A stretch of DNA of 64,000 nucleotides from Fomes fomentarius (taxonomy: Eukaryota > Basidiomycota > Agaricomycetes > Polyporales > Polyporaceae). The DNA lies in the NCBI GenBank assembly GCA_022606135.1, contig JABYQN010000013.1:372001-436000 (forward strand). The letters run 5' to 3'. Below are positions 1-11,601 of this stretch, in pieces; position 1 is the first letter of the stretch, and the number at the start of each line of letters is the position of its first letter. The position numbers and the translations under genes are program-made. Under the pieces are notes generated by a model, which made no database searches, was not told the origin of the DNA, and saw nothing but the letters and a program-made list of their open reading frames with translations.

Positions 1-438
1 CTTTACAAGACATCAGGGCGGTGTAGACAATTAGACAATGCAATGATGTATGCCGGGTGGGTAAAAGATGCATGTCATTCAAAGCACACGTAGATACAAG
101 AACAGTAGACGTAGATGACGCAGGCAGATAAGAAGGAGTGTGATAGTAGCGCAGTATAGTGCAGGTATTGTTCAGAATTATAGCAACGTTCGCGAAGGCG
201 ATAAGTTACGATGACGCTGCCCGACCCTGCAGGCCCGCACAACGGGATATGGAATAAAAGTACGTGTGAGAGTATAGCGGTGGTACACTTGCAAGTCCTG
301 CCCACACGAACATCAGACACATCCCCAGTATCAGCCCGAATCAGAGGTGAGAGGGCGTACCATGAAACAGAGAGACCGAGCAGACGAAGGATGTAGATGG
401 AGGGGGCAAGGACGGCGAAGTGGGTCTGCACCCGCCGC
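1..438. other. Intergenic, no gene seen
   Basis: No open frame here looks like protein. The stretch is probably the 3' flank of the minus-strand gene that ends at 439. Confidence 0.5.
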
Positions 439-2034
439 TCAGGTGTTCGCCACCTTCCTCCGTTTCTTCGGCTTCTCGTCGTCCCCGTCCGCGCCGTCCG
501 CATCCTCCTTCAAGTCCCTCGCATTCGCCTCCTTGACCTTCTTCGCGCGCGACTTCGGCTTCAGGCTCACACTCGCGTCGCTCGCCTCCCCAGGCCGCGT
601 CCTGCTCAGCGAACGCGGGCGCGCCTTCATCCGCTCTTTCAAGACCGCCACTGCGCCCTTCGATCCACTCGGGGTGCCGTCGACCGCCATCTCGCGGTCC
701 GAGTCTGTGATCTCCGCCTTGCTCTTCGGGGGCCGCCCGCGCCTCTTCGCAGGGGCGACTGGCGCAGACCTGACTGACGTCACCTCGTCGTCCTCGCCGT
801 CCGTCCCAGGAACGACCTTCGACTCCGTCACGCGCACGCGGCGTTTCGCTGGGGTCTGGGTCTGAGTCTTCGACTTGGGTGGCCGGCCGCGACTCCGCAC
901 GCTGCCTGCGACGCTCGCACTCTCGTCTATGTCCATCTTGTCGCCGTCATCTGCTCTGGCTTTCGCTTTGCCCTTGCCTTTCGCCCGGGCCCGGCCTGCA
1001 GTGCTTGCGCTCTTGCCGACAATCTCGTCCATCCCGCTGTCTGATCCCCCTTCGCTCTCGTCGTCCTCGTCCGTACTCGCTTCTTTGAGGTTCATGCTCC
1101 GCGGCCGCTTGCGCATCGAGCGCGCCCCCCGCGGTAATTGTGCCCGGATGCCGTGGCAGTTCAGGCGCAGACACGAGACGAGCTTGTCGGCGTGCGGCGT
1201 CGAGTCTGCACGGAAGCGAGCGCGCTTGATGTCCGTCTAGGTACGCAAGATAACCACAAACACGACAACGTTCATCATCACTTAGCGTGCATAAATGACT
1301 TGAAATGTCGTCAACACGCACCGTGTGCTTTCCCTCATAGCACCACCCATCAGGAGGCCCCTGGTCTCCATCTCCCTCGACGATCTTCCCACAACACCCC
1401 CATAGTGTCTCAAACGTCGCTCCTACGGTACCCGGGGTGCGATTCGCGCGCTTGGTCGTGCCTACACGCTCGACTTCGGCACTCTCGTCGTCATGGGGCA
1501 CCAAGCAGCTTCTGTCGTCGTTCTCGACCTCCGCATAGTCCTTATGGCACCGCACGCAGTGCAGCTTCGGAGGCGGGGCGAGCTCGCTGAAGAATTCCGC
1601 AAGGACAGGGAGCGACTCGGGCGAGGCACGCGGGATGCGCGCGAGGACGTACGCGTGCAGCGTCTTGGCGGGGATCGCACCGATGTGCGCGGTGAGCGAC
1701 TCGACCGTCGCTTCGGGGGCACAAACACAGGGTTGGGGGCGATCGCAGTGCGCAGGACTTGGGTTTGGGAGAGAGAGCCACGGCGGGTGGGGGACGTCTG
1801 CCGTTCCTCGATCGACAGTCGCGATATCTTTGTGGTCGGGGACGCAGAGCGGACCTTGCCATGGGCAGCGGAGGCCGAGTCAACGGAGGGCGACGGCGTG
1901 CGGAGCTGGACATTCTTCTCTACCTTGGAACCCGTCTCTGGCGACTGATTGGAGGTAGATGCGGAGGGCGAGGGCGGGAGGGGGACTGTCTCTGGCGGCT
2001 GTTGTGGTTTCCGTGAGAAGAAGCCAAAGACCAT
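439..2034 (-). CDS. Cys/His-cluster (CHORD-like) protein with C-terminal AT hooks
   Basis: The start at 2034 opens MVFGFFSRKP, followed by a Ser/Pro-rich tail. Next comes a conserved-looking segment (ESLTAHIGAIPAKTLHAYVL) and a metal-binding-like cluster spaced C-x2-C, C..H, W-x-CC, C-x4-H (HCVRCH, CLVPH, WGCC, WCYEGKH). This resembles a CHORD-type zinc module, but I would not assign it formally. An 85-nt intron (1237-1321, gtgcgt..ctag, phase 0) leads into the second half, which is acidic and Lys/Arg-rich with two RGRPPKSK AT hooks, so nuclear DNA binding is likely. The frame breaks inside the GGGGG run at 1715-1719. One added base joins VFVPP to EATVESL, makes exon 1 714 nt and the protein 503 aa, so a one-base sequence error is likely. 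Function is not known to me. Confidence 0.72.
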
Positions 2035-3148
2035 GGTTGAGGTAAAGTTGGGGTTGTATGGTGGTGGTTAGTATGTTTGTGGTGGTGGAGAGAGTGCGTG
2101 GAGGGAAAGGAGGAGGTATGGAAGGAGTGTGAAGACGAGAAGGCTGCTATCGCGGGCCTATTGAGGCGACGTGCCCAAGGCACCGTGGGAACCACCACAA
2201 TGCGTGGAGTCACACCCAACACGCGTTCGTCACACGCCCCCAACGCGTGTATACGACGCGTGCCACCCCCCGTCTGCACGACTCGATGATCAACCACATC
2301 CGACTTCTATGCTCGTCGTGAACACCCGCCTCTGTTTGCTAGACACGCGTGTTGCGCCTCGCATCAAAGCATTACCATGATGAGGTCCGTGCAGAGTTGA
2401 GTGCTCGCTGAGGCCAGGAGCGAACAACTTCGAGTTCAAGATTCAAACACTCTGGTATGTGCCACCGAGGACATATGATTGATCAATGTTGCCTAGGATA
2501 ACAGTTTGATAACATCGGAATGAAGGACTCCTTGATATCAGAGTGTTATGAGCCACAGTAAGATAACATACACTGTACTGAACATGGATCCCCAAGTACC
2601 CGATCGTTGACTCGAAGGTGACAACTTACTCGGTGTATTCTGATACCATGACTCTTACACGTTGTCATTTTGAGTTGCTCTTGTTTTCTATACTACTGTG
2701 CGCTCACATCTTGCTGCTACATGTAGTAAGTACTAATGTCTGCTCGTATATAAAGTTATACTCTCTCGCTTGCATCATCCTACATAGTCATCTACGTATT
2801 GCTCTTAACATACTGTATCACTGTACAGTTGTTGTCATCAATGAATGCATTCTCTTAGATCTTGGAACTGAGTCTGACATCGCTAGACAAATGTTGTACT
2901 GAGCTGCGGGTCGAACGATAACCCTGCGGGGTCGGACAGATCTAGGAGAGCGCTCTCATTGCCTAGATACAAATGGGATATGACACTCATTTGGCGGTGT
3001 ATAATACGGGTTTTACACCAAGCCAAACCAATTGCAGCCGTAGTGATACAGATAATTCATAGTCCAGCAGATAGACACCGTATCATCACAGCAAGAGCAA
3101 GCAAGCAATTCCGAGACTCGTTTGCCAGAGAAACCCAGTCCAACGCCC
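2035..3148. other. AT-richer intergenic stretch
   Basis: It holds the promoter of the gene starting at 2034 and the 3' flank of ORC4. Around 2600-2900 the base composition is clearly more AT-rich than the genes. A hydrophobic 94-codon frame lies there, with no recognisable family or splice structure, so I see no gene. Confidence 0.5.
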
Positions 3149-6100
3149 TCACGCCTTCGTGAGCCATTTCTTGAGGTTCAACTGCCCAATCGCATCTACC
3201 GCCTTCCGGACAGTGAATCGATCGACAATACTGCGATGCAATGCGAACTCCTTCGCAATGTTCGCCGATGGCGCAGCCGCAGCGAGGAAGATGCGCAGGT
3301 CTACCAGCCGCTCGAATGCCTTATCACGCCAGTCGACGGATGCGATGAGGGAGGAGAGAAGCCATATAAGATCGATATACCCAGCGAAAGTGCGAGGGGG
3401 CGACGTACCGAGAATAGCACCTCACGGCTGCAGCGGACCATCCCGATGCCCCCGCCCTCGACGTGTACGGGGGCCGACTGCGATGCGCGCAGTTGGGTCT
3501 TGAACGAGTCGTAGAGCATCTCGAACGTGAAGACGTCGTGGCCTGATGTCTGCGCATGCACCGACGCGATCAGGAGGCACACCGCGGGGTACGGAAGAGC
3601 TGCACGAAGAACAGATTGAGATGCGGGAGGGCAAGAGGACATGGCGAAAGGGACGTACTGTTCAACGAGGGGTAACGCGGTGGGCAACGTTGCCGGCTGA
3701 TGGTGGACTCGAGCCTGGCCCTCGTGGGGAACGGCGATGCAGGAGTGAGCTCCAGTGCCAAACCCGTCTGTATGGATATATGTCATATTAAAATCACTAT
3801 TGATATGACGAGGAATGAGAATGTCACTCACCATAATCCGTCTGAACATCTGGAAATCCCTCGCGAGCGCGTACGTCTCCCTGAGCATCTCCGCAACCTC
3901 CTCGTCCTCCGCAAACTTCTCGACCGCGACCTTCCACATCTTCTCCCACTCCCGCCCACTCTCAGTCCGCACTACATCCTCATCCTCCATCGCATCACCG
4001 ACAGGCGCACCAAGCACCCCCTTCGCAAGCTCAACCCAATGCCCCAACTTCGCTGGGCACGCCGTCCTAATCATCCGTCCCGAGAACCGACTCTTGACGC
4101 GTTTCTCTAACAGATTGATCGTGTCCACCCTTGCAGTCACCCCAACCACCGCCATCCCGCTTCCTGTCCCCGACATCGTACCCGCCCGACACGACTGTGC
4201 AGTGTCGAGGAGACAGTAGAGGAGGGCCTGGCGCGCGTGCCCTGCGAAGAGGTCGAACCCATCTAAGACGATGATCGTCGGGCGGGGAAGGGTCGGAATC
4301 ATGGAGATGAGCGCGAGGAGGTGCGCTGGCGGGGAAGTGCAATGACCGGTTCTGCCGCACTGGGGGCGGGAGCGGATGGATGGTCGACGAACGGGTTCTC
4401 GTCCTCGTCCGCTTCTCCCTCCATGTCTTCGTCCCGCTCCTTTTCATGCTCCTTGGTTGCTGCCTCGGCGGCTTCAGTAGGATTGGCCGGCTCCCCGTCC
4501 TCGTCCTCGTCTGCATCGGAGGGCAAGAAGGACGTGCCCGTCTGTTGCGCGAGCTGCCAGGCAATTTCGCGGATCGCGAGTCGGTCGTTATGCTGCGCGT
4601 ACCCCGAGAGGCGGACAACGATGGGGTTGGAGGGCATCGTGGCGATCGCGCGTTCGACCATCTTTGTAGCGAGCGCCGTCAGACAGGTCCATCCACACAT
4701 AGGAATGATGGATAGGAGGAGGGACGTACCTGCGTCTTACCGCTCCCGCTGGGCCCGATGAGCAGACAGCTGTTTCCCTCTCCGCGGACGACACTCCCTG
4801 TGAGTAGATCTGTGAGCTGCTCGTACGCGGCGCTGTTCGTCGGAGGGTAGTCCTCGCCGTATAGCTCGATCTCGTCTATCTCTGGTGGGTGCTGGAGCGA
4901 CTTCAGTATAGCGCGTTTCTGATGATCGAGCAGTGGACGGAGGTGGTCAGGAAGGATATGAGGCAGGTCATCGGATGATTTAGCAGGTTGTATGCGTCGC
5001 CCGTTGGCTAGGAAAGTTGCGGCACCTCGTCGAGGAGTGCGAGTAGGCGACTCCGGCTCTGACGCATCAGCGAGATTGGGCCGGGGAGAGGGTGTGCGCG
5101 TAATGCGCTGCTTCGTAGGCAGGCGTTTGATCGGGCTGCCAGAGACTGTGGGGAACACAGCTGGTAGTCGCGGAGTACCCACTGGTGGGATACGTGTGGA
5201 TGCCCGCGGTGTAGGAGAACCGTAGTCTCGTCTGAGAGTGTTGCGTAGATGTCTTGGGGTAGTTATCTCGACTGAATGCAAGACAGTGCGCGGTGTCCCG
5301 ATCCGTCCACCATTGCGCGTCGGCGTCGCAGGACGGTTCTTCGAGGTTAGCAGCAATTCGTCTTCTGATGATGACTCGTCTGAGTTCGATGGCGATGGAG
5401 GCTTGCTGGTGCGCAAAGCGGGCTTGGGCAATGATGGCTTGGGAGGCTCAACGGGACCTACTTTACGCCTGCTTCGAGTCTTCGGCGCATTGGGCGGAGC
5501 CGGTGCTTTCGATTCATCAATCAGTTTAGAGGATGATGCAGTGCGGACAGTTTTCTCGTCCTGAAACGCATCGATGGCGTCTTTCGTCCGGCGCGTGCGT
5601 TTCGGCCTCGAACTCTCAGCGATTTCACTGACTTCAGTTTCGGGCTTAGTTGCAAGCTTAGCCTGCGTGACCACGAGCATTGGCATTCGTTCAGAGTTTC
5701 AACGCGCAGCAGACGCACCTTAGCAGCCCTACCCCGCTTTTTAGGCACGCTCTGCTCAGGCTTCTCTCCAGTCGGTGACGGCGGTGGGGATGCAGCCGGT
5801 TCTGCTTGGGACTCTTCGACTTCTTCCTCAAGCTGGGGCTTAGCTGCAGATGATGATAGGGACGGAAGTGCGTCATTGATTGCCTTCGTCCGCCGAGTGC
5901 GTCTGGGCCGGGAAGTCTCCACTACCTCACTAGCATCAGGCTCTAGTTCGGTTTCGAGCTCGGTTATAGTTGTGGTTTTAGTCTGCACAGCCGTCCGTTC
6001 ACGCTACATGTCAAGGAGGTAAGCATCGGAGACGCACCTTCGTAGCTTGCCTACCTCGTTTCTTGGGCACAATCGGCGCGGGCTTCTCTTGGATGGGCGA

Positions 6101-6549
6101 CAGCGGTCTGGGAGCAGCGGACACTTCTAAATGAGGCTCTTCCACATCTTCCTCGGGTTCCACCTGACGACTCGCGTTCGTCACCTCACCCTATGCAGCA
6201 GAGAGTGAACGATGCGCACCTTCTTCCCCCTCCCTCTCCTTTTCGAGATGGCTGGGTCAGGTTGGTTAAGCTTCTCCGTTGCTACAGATTCAACCTTCCG
6301 ACCCCGTGCTGCCGCCCGCGTTCCTCGCAACACTCTCTTAGGCTCTTCCAAACCTTCCGCTTGCTTCTCAGGTGGTGCGTGTTCGTCATCTGTTTTCGTA
6401 GTAGTATGTCGTCTTGTTCTCTTCGCTGGGGGCAATTCTACCAGCACCTCAATGGCAGTCGCGGCAGTCGACCTTGTACGGCGACGAGTTGCAGTTTGAG
6501 TTGGCTCGCTGTCTACGCCTGTCGCTGTGGCTTTTCGTTTCGGAGGCAT
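3149..6549 (-). CDS. ORC4: Origin recognition complex subunit 4
   Basis: ORC4 is an AAA+ subunit of the complex that marks replication origins and loads MCM. Eight exons are readable: 6549-6220, 6163-6038, 5982-5719, 5662-4730, 4661-3832, 3767-3659, 3599-3409, 3319-3149. All have GT-AG borders and together encode about 984 aa. Walker A is GPSGSGKT and the Walker B region reads LDGFDLF. The family signatures EKRVKSRFSGR and CLLIASVHAQ follow, and the winged-helix end is KKWLTKA. The first 330 or so residues are a basic, Ser/Pro-rich extension with repeated modules (RPRRTRRTKAI, RPKRTRRTKDAI) and RGR motifs at exon ends. A frame break lies in the GGGG run 4331-4334. One added base gives ALPPPAHLLALISM, so it is probably a sequence error. 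The gene is head-to-head with the broken CRN-like gene, 205 bp apart. Confidence 0.93.
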
Positions 6550-6641
6550 GACAAGTGAGGAAAGATTGAACGTTGAACGTTGGGGGATGAGGTCAGACTC
6601 ACGCATCGCGAACGAAACGCAGAAGCCACAGGCGCGAGTGT

Positions 6642-6654
6642 CACGTGTCACGTG
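6642..6654. promoter_or_regulatory. Paired CACGTG E-box sites
   Basis: Two CACGTG palindromes (6642-6647 and 6649-6654) sit one base apart in the 205-bp gap between ORC4 and the CRN-like gene. CACGTG is the standard core for fungal bHLH factors. Use by either gene is inferred. A single CACGTG is found at 45424, before the second CRN-like copy. Confidence 0.45.
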
Positions 6655-6754
6655 AGCCTACCCGGGGCGCTAGAGCACTACACGACACACGTTAACGTTG
6701 TCACACAATGTCAAATTGTCATGACTTCAACAAGACGGTGCTACTATGATCACG

Positions 6755-9032
6755 ATGAGCACCACATATCTAGAACTCACTATATTCTGCCCGGATTTGG
6801 GTTTGTTTGAGAGGATCGACGTCAAGAATGATGTGACCTTTATTGACCTCAAGAACGCGGTGTCGGCCAGAATGTCAACTGATTCGATCAACCTTTACCT
6901 CGTGCGTCTCTCACTGCTTCAAACCTGTTCTGTGCTTATACATGTACATTTCAGGTCCCGCATGGTTTGATCAAACTTCCAGATAACGCAGATCCAAATT
7001 TTGTGCAGTCTGCTCTCTGTGAACACGCGCCGAGTGACGTTCAACAACTAACAAGCCATGGTTAGACACAATCAACCCAGATGAGGACGAGCTACATCTC
7101 GTGGTCAGGTTGTGTGAGTCCTTTCATCGCAAGACGTCCGGTCCTTGGCTTAAATTATGCAGGGTGCTACCAAGCCATCAACGTCTTTGACATGGGAACG
7201 CGCAAGCTACGGAGAGTGAAGAATGTCAACCTTTACAATATGGTTGACGCCATTCTGGCCAAAGGGAACGAAGGTTATTCTGTGTATCAGGTATGTTGGA
7301 CAGTCTGCGAAACTTGCATGATCACCCTGACAACTGTCCAGGTTCCGAAAGGGACCAAGGAACCAACGATACTATCGAAGGATGGTGTGAACTCGTTGAA
7401 TATCGCCACCCTTCAGAAAGTAACCAAGGGTACGGTTTTGAGCAACCTCGTTCCATGAGGATTCGCGCCTGGAGAGTTGCACTTTGTCCTTGTTCCGCCT
7501 GATAGTGAGTCGTCGCATCCCTGCTGCTACCCATCTGGGTGTGTTAAATCCTCTGGTTAAGGAGACGCTTCGACGCTGCTTTCATTTCGCAGGCAACGCC
7601 TCGCATATTTTGACGCAGCCCCCGCCAAGCCGCCGTCGTCGGAGGCGAGGCCGTCCCAGTTCCGCAGGGCACAAGCGAACGAGAAGCAAAGATTATTTTG
7701 TAGTCGCCCAGACCATCTCTCCATACCGCCGTCTCTGCTGGACGAGACACTCTGCAAGCTTAGCCATGACATCAGATCGATCATGCCTACCTCCAAGGAC
7801 ATCCAGTGTTTCGACCGTCTCCGTGCGATTGTCTCCCGGACGTTTCTTGACGCAAACCAACGACGGGCTGATTTCACCCAAGCACTGTCGCAAGGAGGCA
7901 TTCTACCGCATTATCCAAACAGGGGCTTTATCGGCGGAACCAAATCCCACAATGACGATGCCCTCCATGTTTCCTGCTCGGGCCTGCCATCAATCATGTA
8001 CTATGTGCAAGAAGTCAAACACGAAGTTGGGACTGGACATGCGGATCCCTACGTCCAAGGCATCCACTACTGGCTCGAACAGATCCGGTATATTTTTGAT
8101 GTAGCCCCCACTGACGATATGTTAGAGAACGTCAACTTTCCCGCAGTTCTCGTATCGCACTTTGGTGTGTAGCCCGCCTTTCTCCTGTTCGACAGTTGAC
8201 ACTCATGCCGAGCCCAGGACCGTACCTCTCCATCGCCGCCGTGGCCTATGGAAGTCAGCCGAACGCCGAAGAGCTCTGCTGCATCTCACTCCACGTGCAT
8301 CCCGCCAACTGCGCAGAGCTCGAAGCAGGAGAGCGGGCGCTAGCTGCCCTGCGAGTTGCCCTGCACTCTTTTCGCGACCGTTACCCAGCTCCGCCCAACC
8401 CACGCGGCCCACGAGCCGACTTTCCATTCCGCGACTGTTACGAAGACGACGACGGCCATCGGCACAAATTCACATATATTGCAGCGATTGAGGACAAGCG
8501 AATCTTCCGCGTCGCGAAGGAGGATGGGACGCTTCTGTGCGTCAAGTTCAGCAAACGCTATTCGGCCGATGCCCATCGTGCCGCCCACGCTGCGGGCTTC
8601 GCACCTATGGTACATGCGGTGAATATGGTCTACGACTGGACGATGATCGTCATGGACGACAAGTCGGCGGGGTATTCCAACATGTGGGACCTCAAGAGGC
8701 AGTGGGTTAAGGGAAAGGTGAAGCCCAAGGCAAAGCCGATGGTGTCACTGAAGGCGGCGCAGGAGAAAGTGATCAACGGTCTTGCTCGCCTACACGAGGC
8801 TGGGTTCGTCCACGGCGATGTTCGCGACGTGAACGTGCTTGTGCGCAACGAAGACACGCCCGAGTCCGAGCCCGATGTGCTACTAATTGATTGGGATTGG
8901 TCGGGCCACCAATCCGATGCGACATATCCCCGTGCTGTTAACCCGGATGTCATTCGATCAAAGGATGCTCTAAGTGGCATGCCGATCAAGGTTGAGCACG
9001 ATCGGTGGATAGCAGAACGGTTGCTTGCTTGA
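6755..9032 (+). pseudogene. CRN-like two-header, nuclease, kinase gene, broken copy
   Basis: This is a close homologue of the gene at 45498-47799, with the same exon order and intron positions (for example 6902-6954 and 8165-8217). Several breaks are visible. A roughly 13-nt gap near 7056, relative to the other copy, shifts the frame of the first header and meets TAG at 7063. A TGA at 7456-7458 replaces a Trp codon in the second header. The fourth intron's acceptor region has also diverged. Downstream, the nuclease-like segment (QEVKHEVG) and the kinase segment (HGDVRDVN, LIDWDWSG) remain open and well conserved. The damage is a deletion and a substitution, not homopolymer slips, so it looks genuine. 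A shorter nuclease-kinase product from an internal start cannot be excluded. Confidence 0.75.
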
Positions 9033-9192
9033 GGGGCACTGCACATGGATGTATACATGTGTAGTTGTGCATGGTGGTCTATCAATTTGTATGTGCGCTC
9101 TCCACTCGTCTCACTTGTCGCGTCAGCTGTGAATTTGTGATTGCAATACGTGCTTCTTACGCTGTACATATATTTGTGTGCCCGATGGCAAC

Positions 9193-9356
9193 CAACGTGC
9201 GGGGTTGAACGTTCGAATGTCGAAGCCACAAGCTGGTTCGCGGACGGAGGACGTGGAAGGTGGGGGAGTCCATGTGGAAATCCCACCAGGTTTCCTTGAC
9301 CTTGAAGCAAGCCCCTTCAAACGTGCGGGGTTGGACACGTTAGAACGTCGAACATG
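9193..9356 (+). repeat. Pair of about 30-bp direct repeats
   Basis: Two imperfect copies of ACGTGCGGGGTTGAACGTT-like sequence, each ending in a CGAA-containing tail, lie near 9194-9224 and 9321-9353 in the gap between the CRN-like pseudogene and the WD40 gene. The rest of 9033-9662 shows no gene. Confidence 0.5.
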
Positions 9357-9662
9357 TCACCTAATTCTCGCCGTAATAGGAGATAGACAATCCCAGTATT
9401 TAATCACACGGATTCTTAAATACCGTGTAGCCTCATGATGCCATCGTACGGTACGCGTCAAATACCTGCTTCGCATCCGAGCGGACGACTCAGTATAACC
9501 GATGCATCCGCGAGCCTGGCGATCGTCCTGAGCACCTACCGTAGCCTCCGCGCTCGACTGCGTGCTACGCCTTCGTGAGCAGCGTCTGGATACTCATTCC
9601 GAAGAGAACAGCGTGAGCGAATGAAGCATAAGAATACAACAGAGCAATCGATAGATCGAGTA

Positions 9663-11074
9663 TCATACGCCGAGACTGGGTTCAATCTCTCCCAAGAGCA
9701 TCGTTGCATCTTTGCTACCAGTGAGGACTGCGAGACAGATCAGTTAGCGTGCAGCCTATTCACAGGCAAATAGAGTTGACGTACTAATGGGCTCTTTTGG
9801 ATGGAAGTCAACGGAAGTTACTGTACCCTTGTGTCCCGGGAGCTGCATACACAGTCAACTTCCGCAAATTATAGCATATATGTCCCATTGGCGCACCTTG
9901 TATAGCACCTTCCCGCTCTCGACATCCCATATACACACAGTACGGTCGGCGCCGCCCACTCCTACTCTCTGCCCGCCATCGTCTTTGCTCCACGCCCCAC
10001 GCAGAAGTGTGTTCTCGAACCCAGCAGGCGCGCCCATGAGGACTCTGTGTATGCGGTTTGGCGACGGGGAGAACGGTCGGACGTCATGAATAATTGTTTG
10101 AGACGAGAAGGACGGGGAGAGGAGGTATTGGCCATTCGGCGAGAGTGCAAGAGAGCTGGGAGTGTCGGTGTGTCCCACTAGAGAGTATACTTGTTCGTTT
10201 TTGCGCAAGTCAATGACCTATCAAGCCATGGCATCGTGATGAGATGTGCACCTCCAAGGTAGCGCAGCAAAGGAACAGAAACAGGACATACGTGAATCTC
10301 GTTGTCCAACGCGCCCGCATATATGCTCGCGCCATCCGCACTCCACGCAACAGAAGTAACCGGACACCCGAGCTCGTACACGCTCACGGGATGCTTCGGA
10401 CCCTCATCTCCTCCCTCCCACACACGGACTGTACCGTCGTCTCCACCTGTGACGACGAGCTCGACTCCAGCGCCTCCTGCGAGAGTCCTGTCCAGGGAAT
10501 TGATGATACCACGGTGAGCGTGCAGTCTACGCACACGCTGGCCGGTCGTCAAGTCGGTCACATTCAGGGTGTGATCTGCCGAAACAGTGTACATGAGCTG
10601 CGATGCGAGGGACCATTGGAGGTCGAGCACGGGGGCTTTGTGTATGTTGGCGATGAGACCGTAGTTTGTGTTTGGGGAGTATGTGCGCCATAATGCTTTT
10701 GACAGGGTTGATAGCTCATATTGAGTTCAGACAAGGGAGAAATTGGATGGGCGACTCACAGACACTCCGGTCCGCTGAACATGCAGCGATATTTTGGCCG
10801 CTAGGATCGAACCTACAGCTCAGGATCTCTGCCTAGCGCCTCTGTTCAGTACATATATGCGTGCCGTGGAGAGCTACAAACGCACCCCATGTGATCCAGA
10901 CAAGCTGATGATAGGTGCCTGCAGGCTACTCGTGCGTTTTACGGTCCGGATGAGGGCCTGCTGCCTCTCGTCATTCGAGGACGAGATAGCGATTTGCGTG
11001 TTCGGCGCCGGAGACCCAGAGCGCGCACGCTTTATGAGGGCGCCGCCAGGGGGAGATGCGCTGCGTTTCGACAT
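9663..11074 (-). CDS. SNRNP40: WD40 protein of the U5 snRNP, SNRNP40/Prp8-binding type
   Basis: This is predicted to be a seven-bladed WD40 propeller that binds Prp8 in the U5 snRNP and acts in pre-mRNA splicing. The N-terminus MSKRSASPPGG leads to SSLQAPIISLSG, the family's hallmark entry into blade 1. Later motifs match the family: FDPSGQNIAACSADRSV, GGDDGTVRVW, DLRKNEQVYSLVGHTD, DVRPFSPSPNR, FENTLLRGAWS and GKVLYKLPGHKGTV. The protein ends in LLGEIEPSLGV. There are about seven exons. Clear introns include the gtatgt donor after DNEIH and a small final one that opens gtacgtc just before ILTGSKD. Start 11074 was chosen because it opens the conserved basic N-terminus. The exact first acceptor is uncertain by a few bases. 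Confidence 0.9.
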
Positions 11075-11601
11075 TGTTGAGGACGACGAATAGCTGCAGC
11101 ACGGCAGCCAAGGTGAATGCGAGTTGAACGCGGCGCGTGGACTCGCGCACAAACGCGTCGGCCCCGCCTCGGAACAAGCCGCGTTCTCCGCTCAAATCCT
11201 CGTACTCCGCACGGGCTTCTTAGAATCTATGATTGGGCGCCTGTCCATTCCGAAAGCTTCTCTTCGAAAACCGGACAGACTATACTTTGATCCTTCGCAT
11301 TCATTACATAGCAACCTATGACGATCAGCCTCACCCGACGGTCTCAATATCAATTTCCCAGCGATCCAACGCGCCGACATTAGCCCCAACCTCATCTGGG
11401 CGCAGCGCTGCCGCATGCATGAAAATTAATACTTATGTACACCAATGACCCCACCTCCTCAGATGACCTCTTCTTTGCAAGCTTCTACATGAAACACACT
11501 CCCTCCAGTTCCCCCAGTTCCAGAGACGGTCCCCAAGTGATACCCTTTCTCCGATAACCCCATCCCGAGCACCAATACCCCATATTCTGTATACACAAGC
11601 C
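11075..11601. other. Shared divergent promoter region
   Basis: About 527 bp separate the divergent starts of the SNRNP40-like gene (minus) and the DUF3632 gene (plus). No coding frame or clear TATA box was recognised. Confidence 0.4.

Noticed and set aside
1711..1781. 71-nt GT-AG intron in the zinc/AT-hook gene
   Set aside because: It would fix the frame, but the donor is weak and it would remove coding-like sequence. A one-base slip in the GGGGG run explains it better.
2618..2902. 94-codon hydrophobic frame
   Set aside because: AT-rich composition, no family and no splice context.
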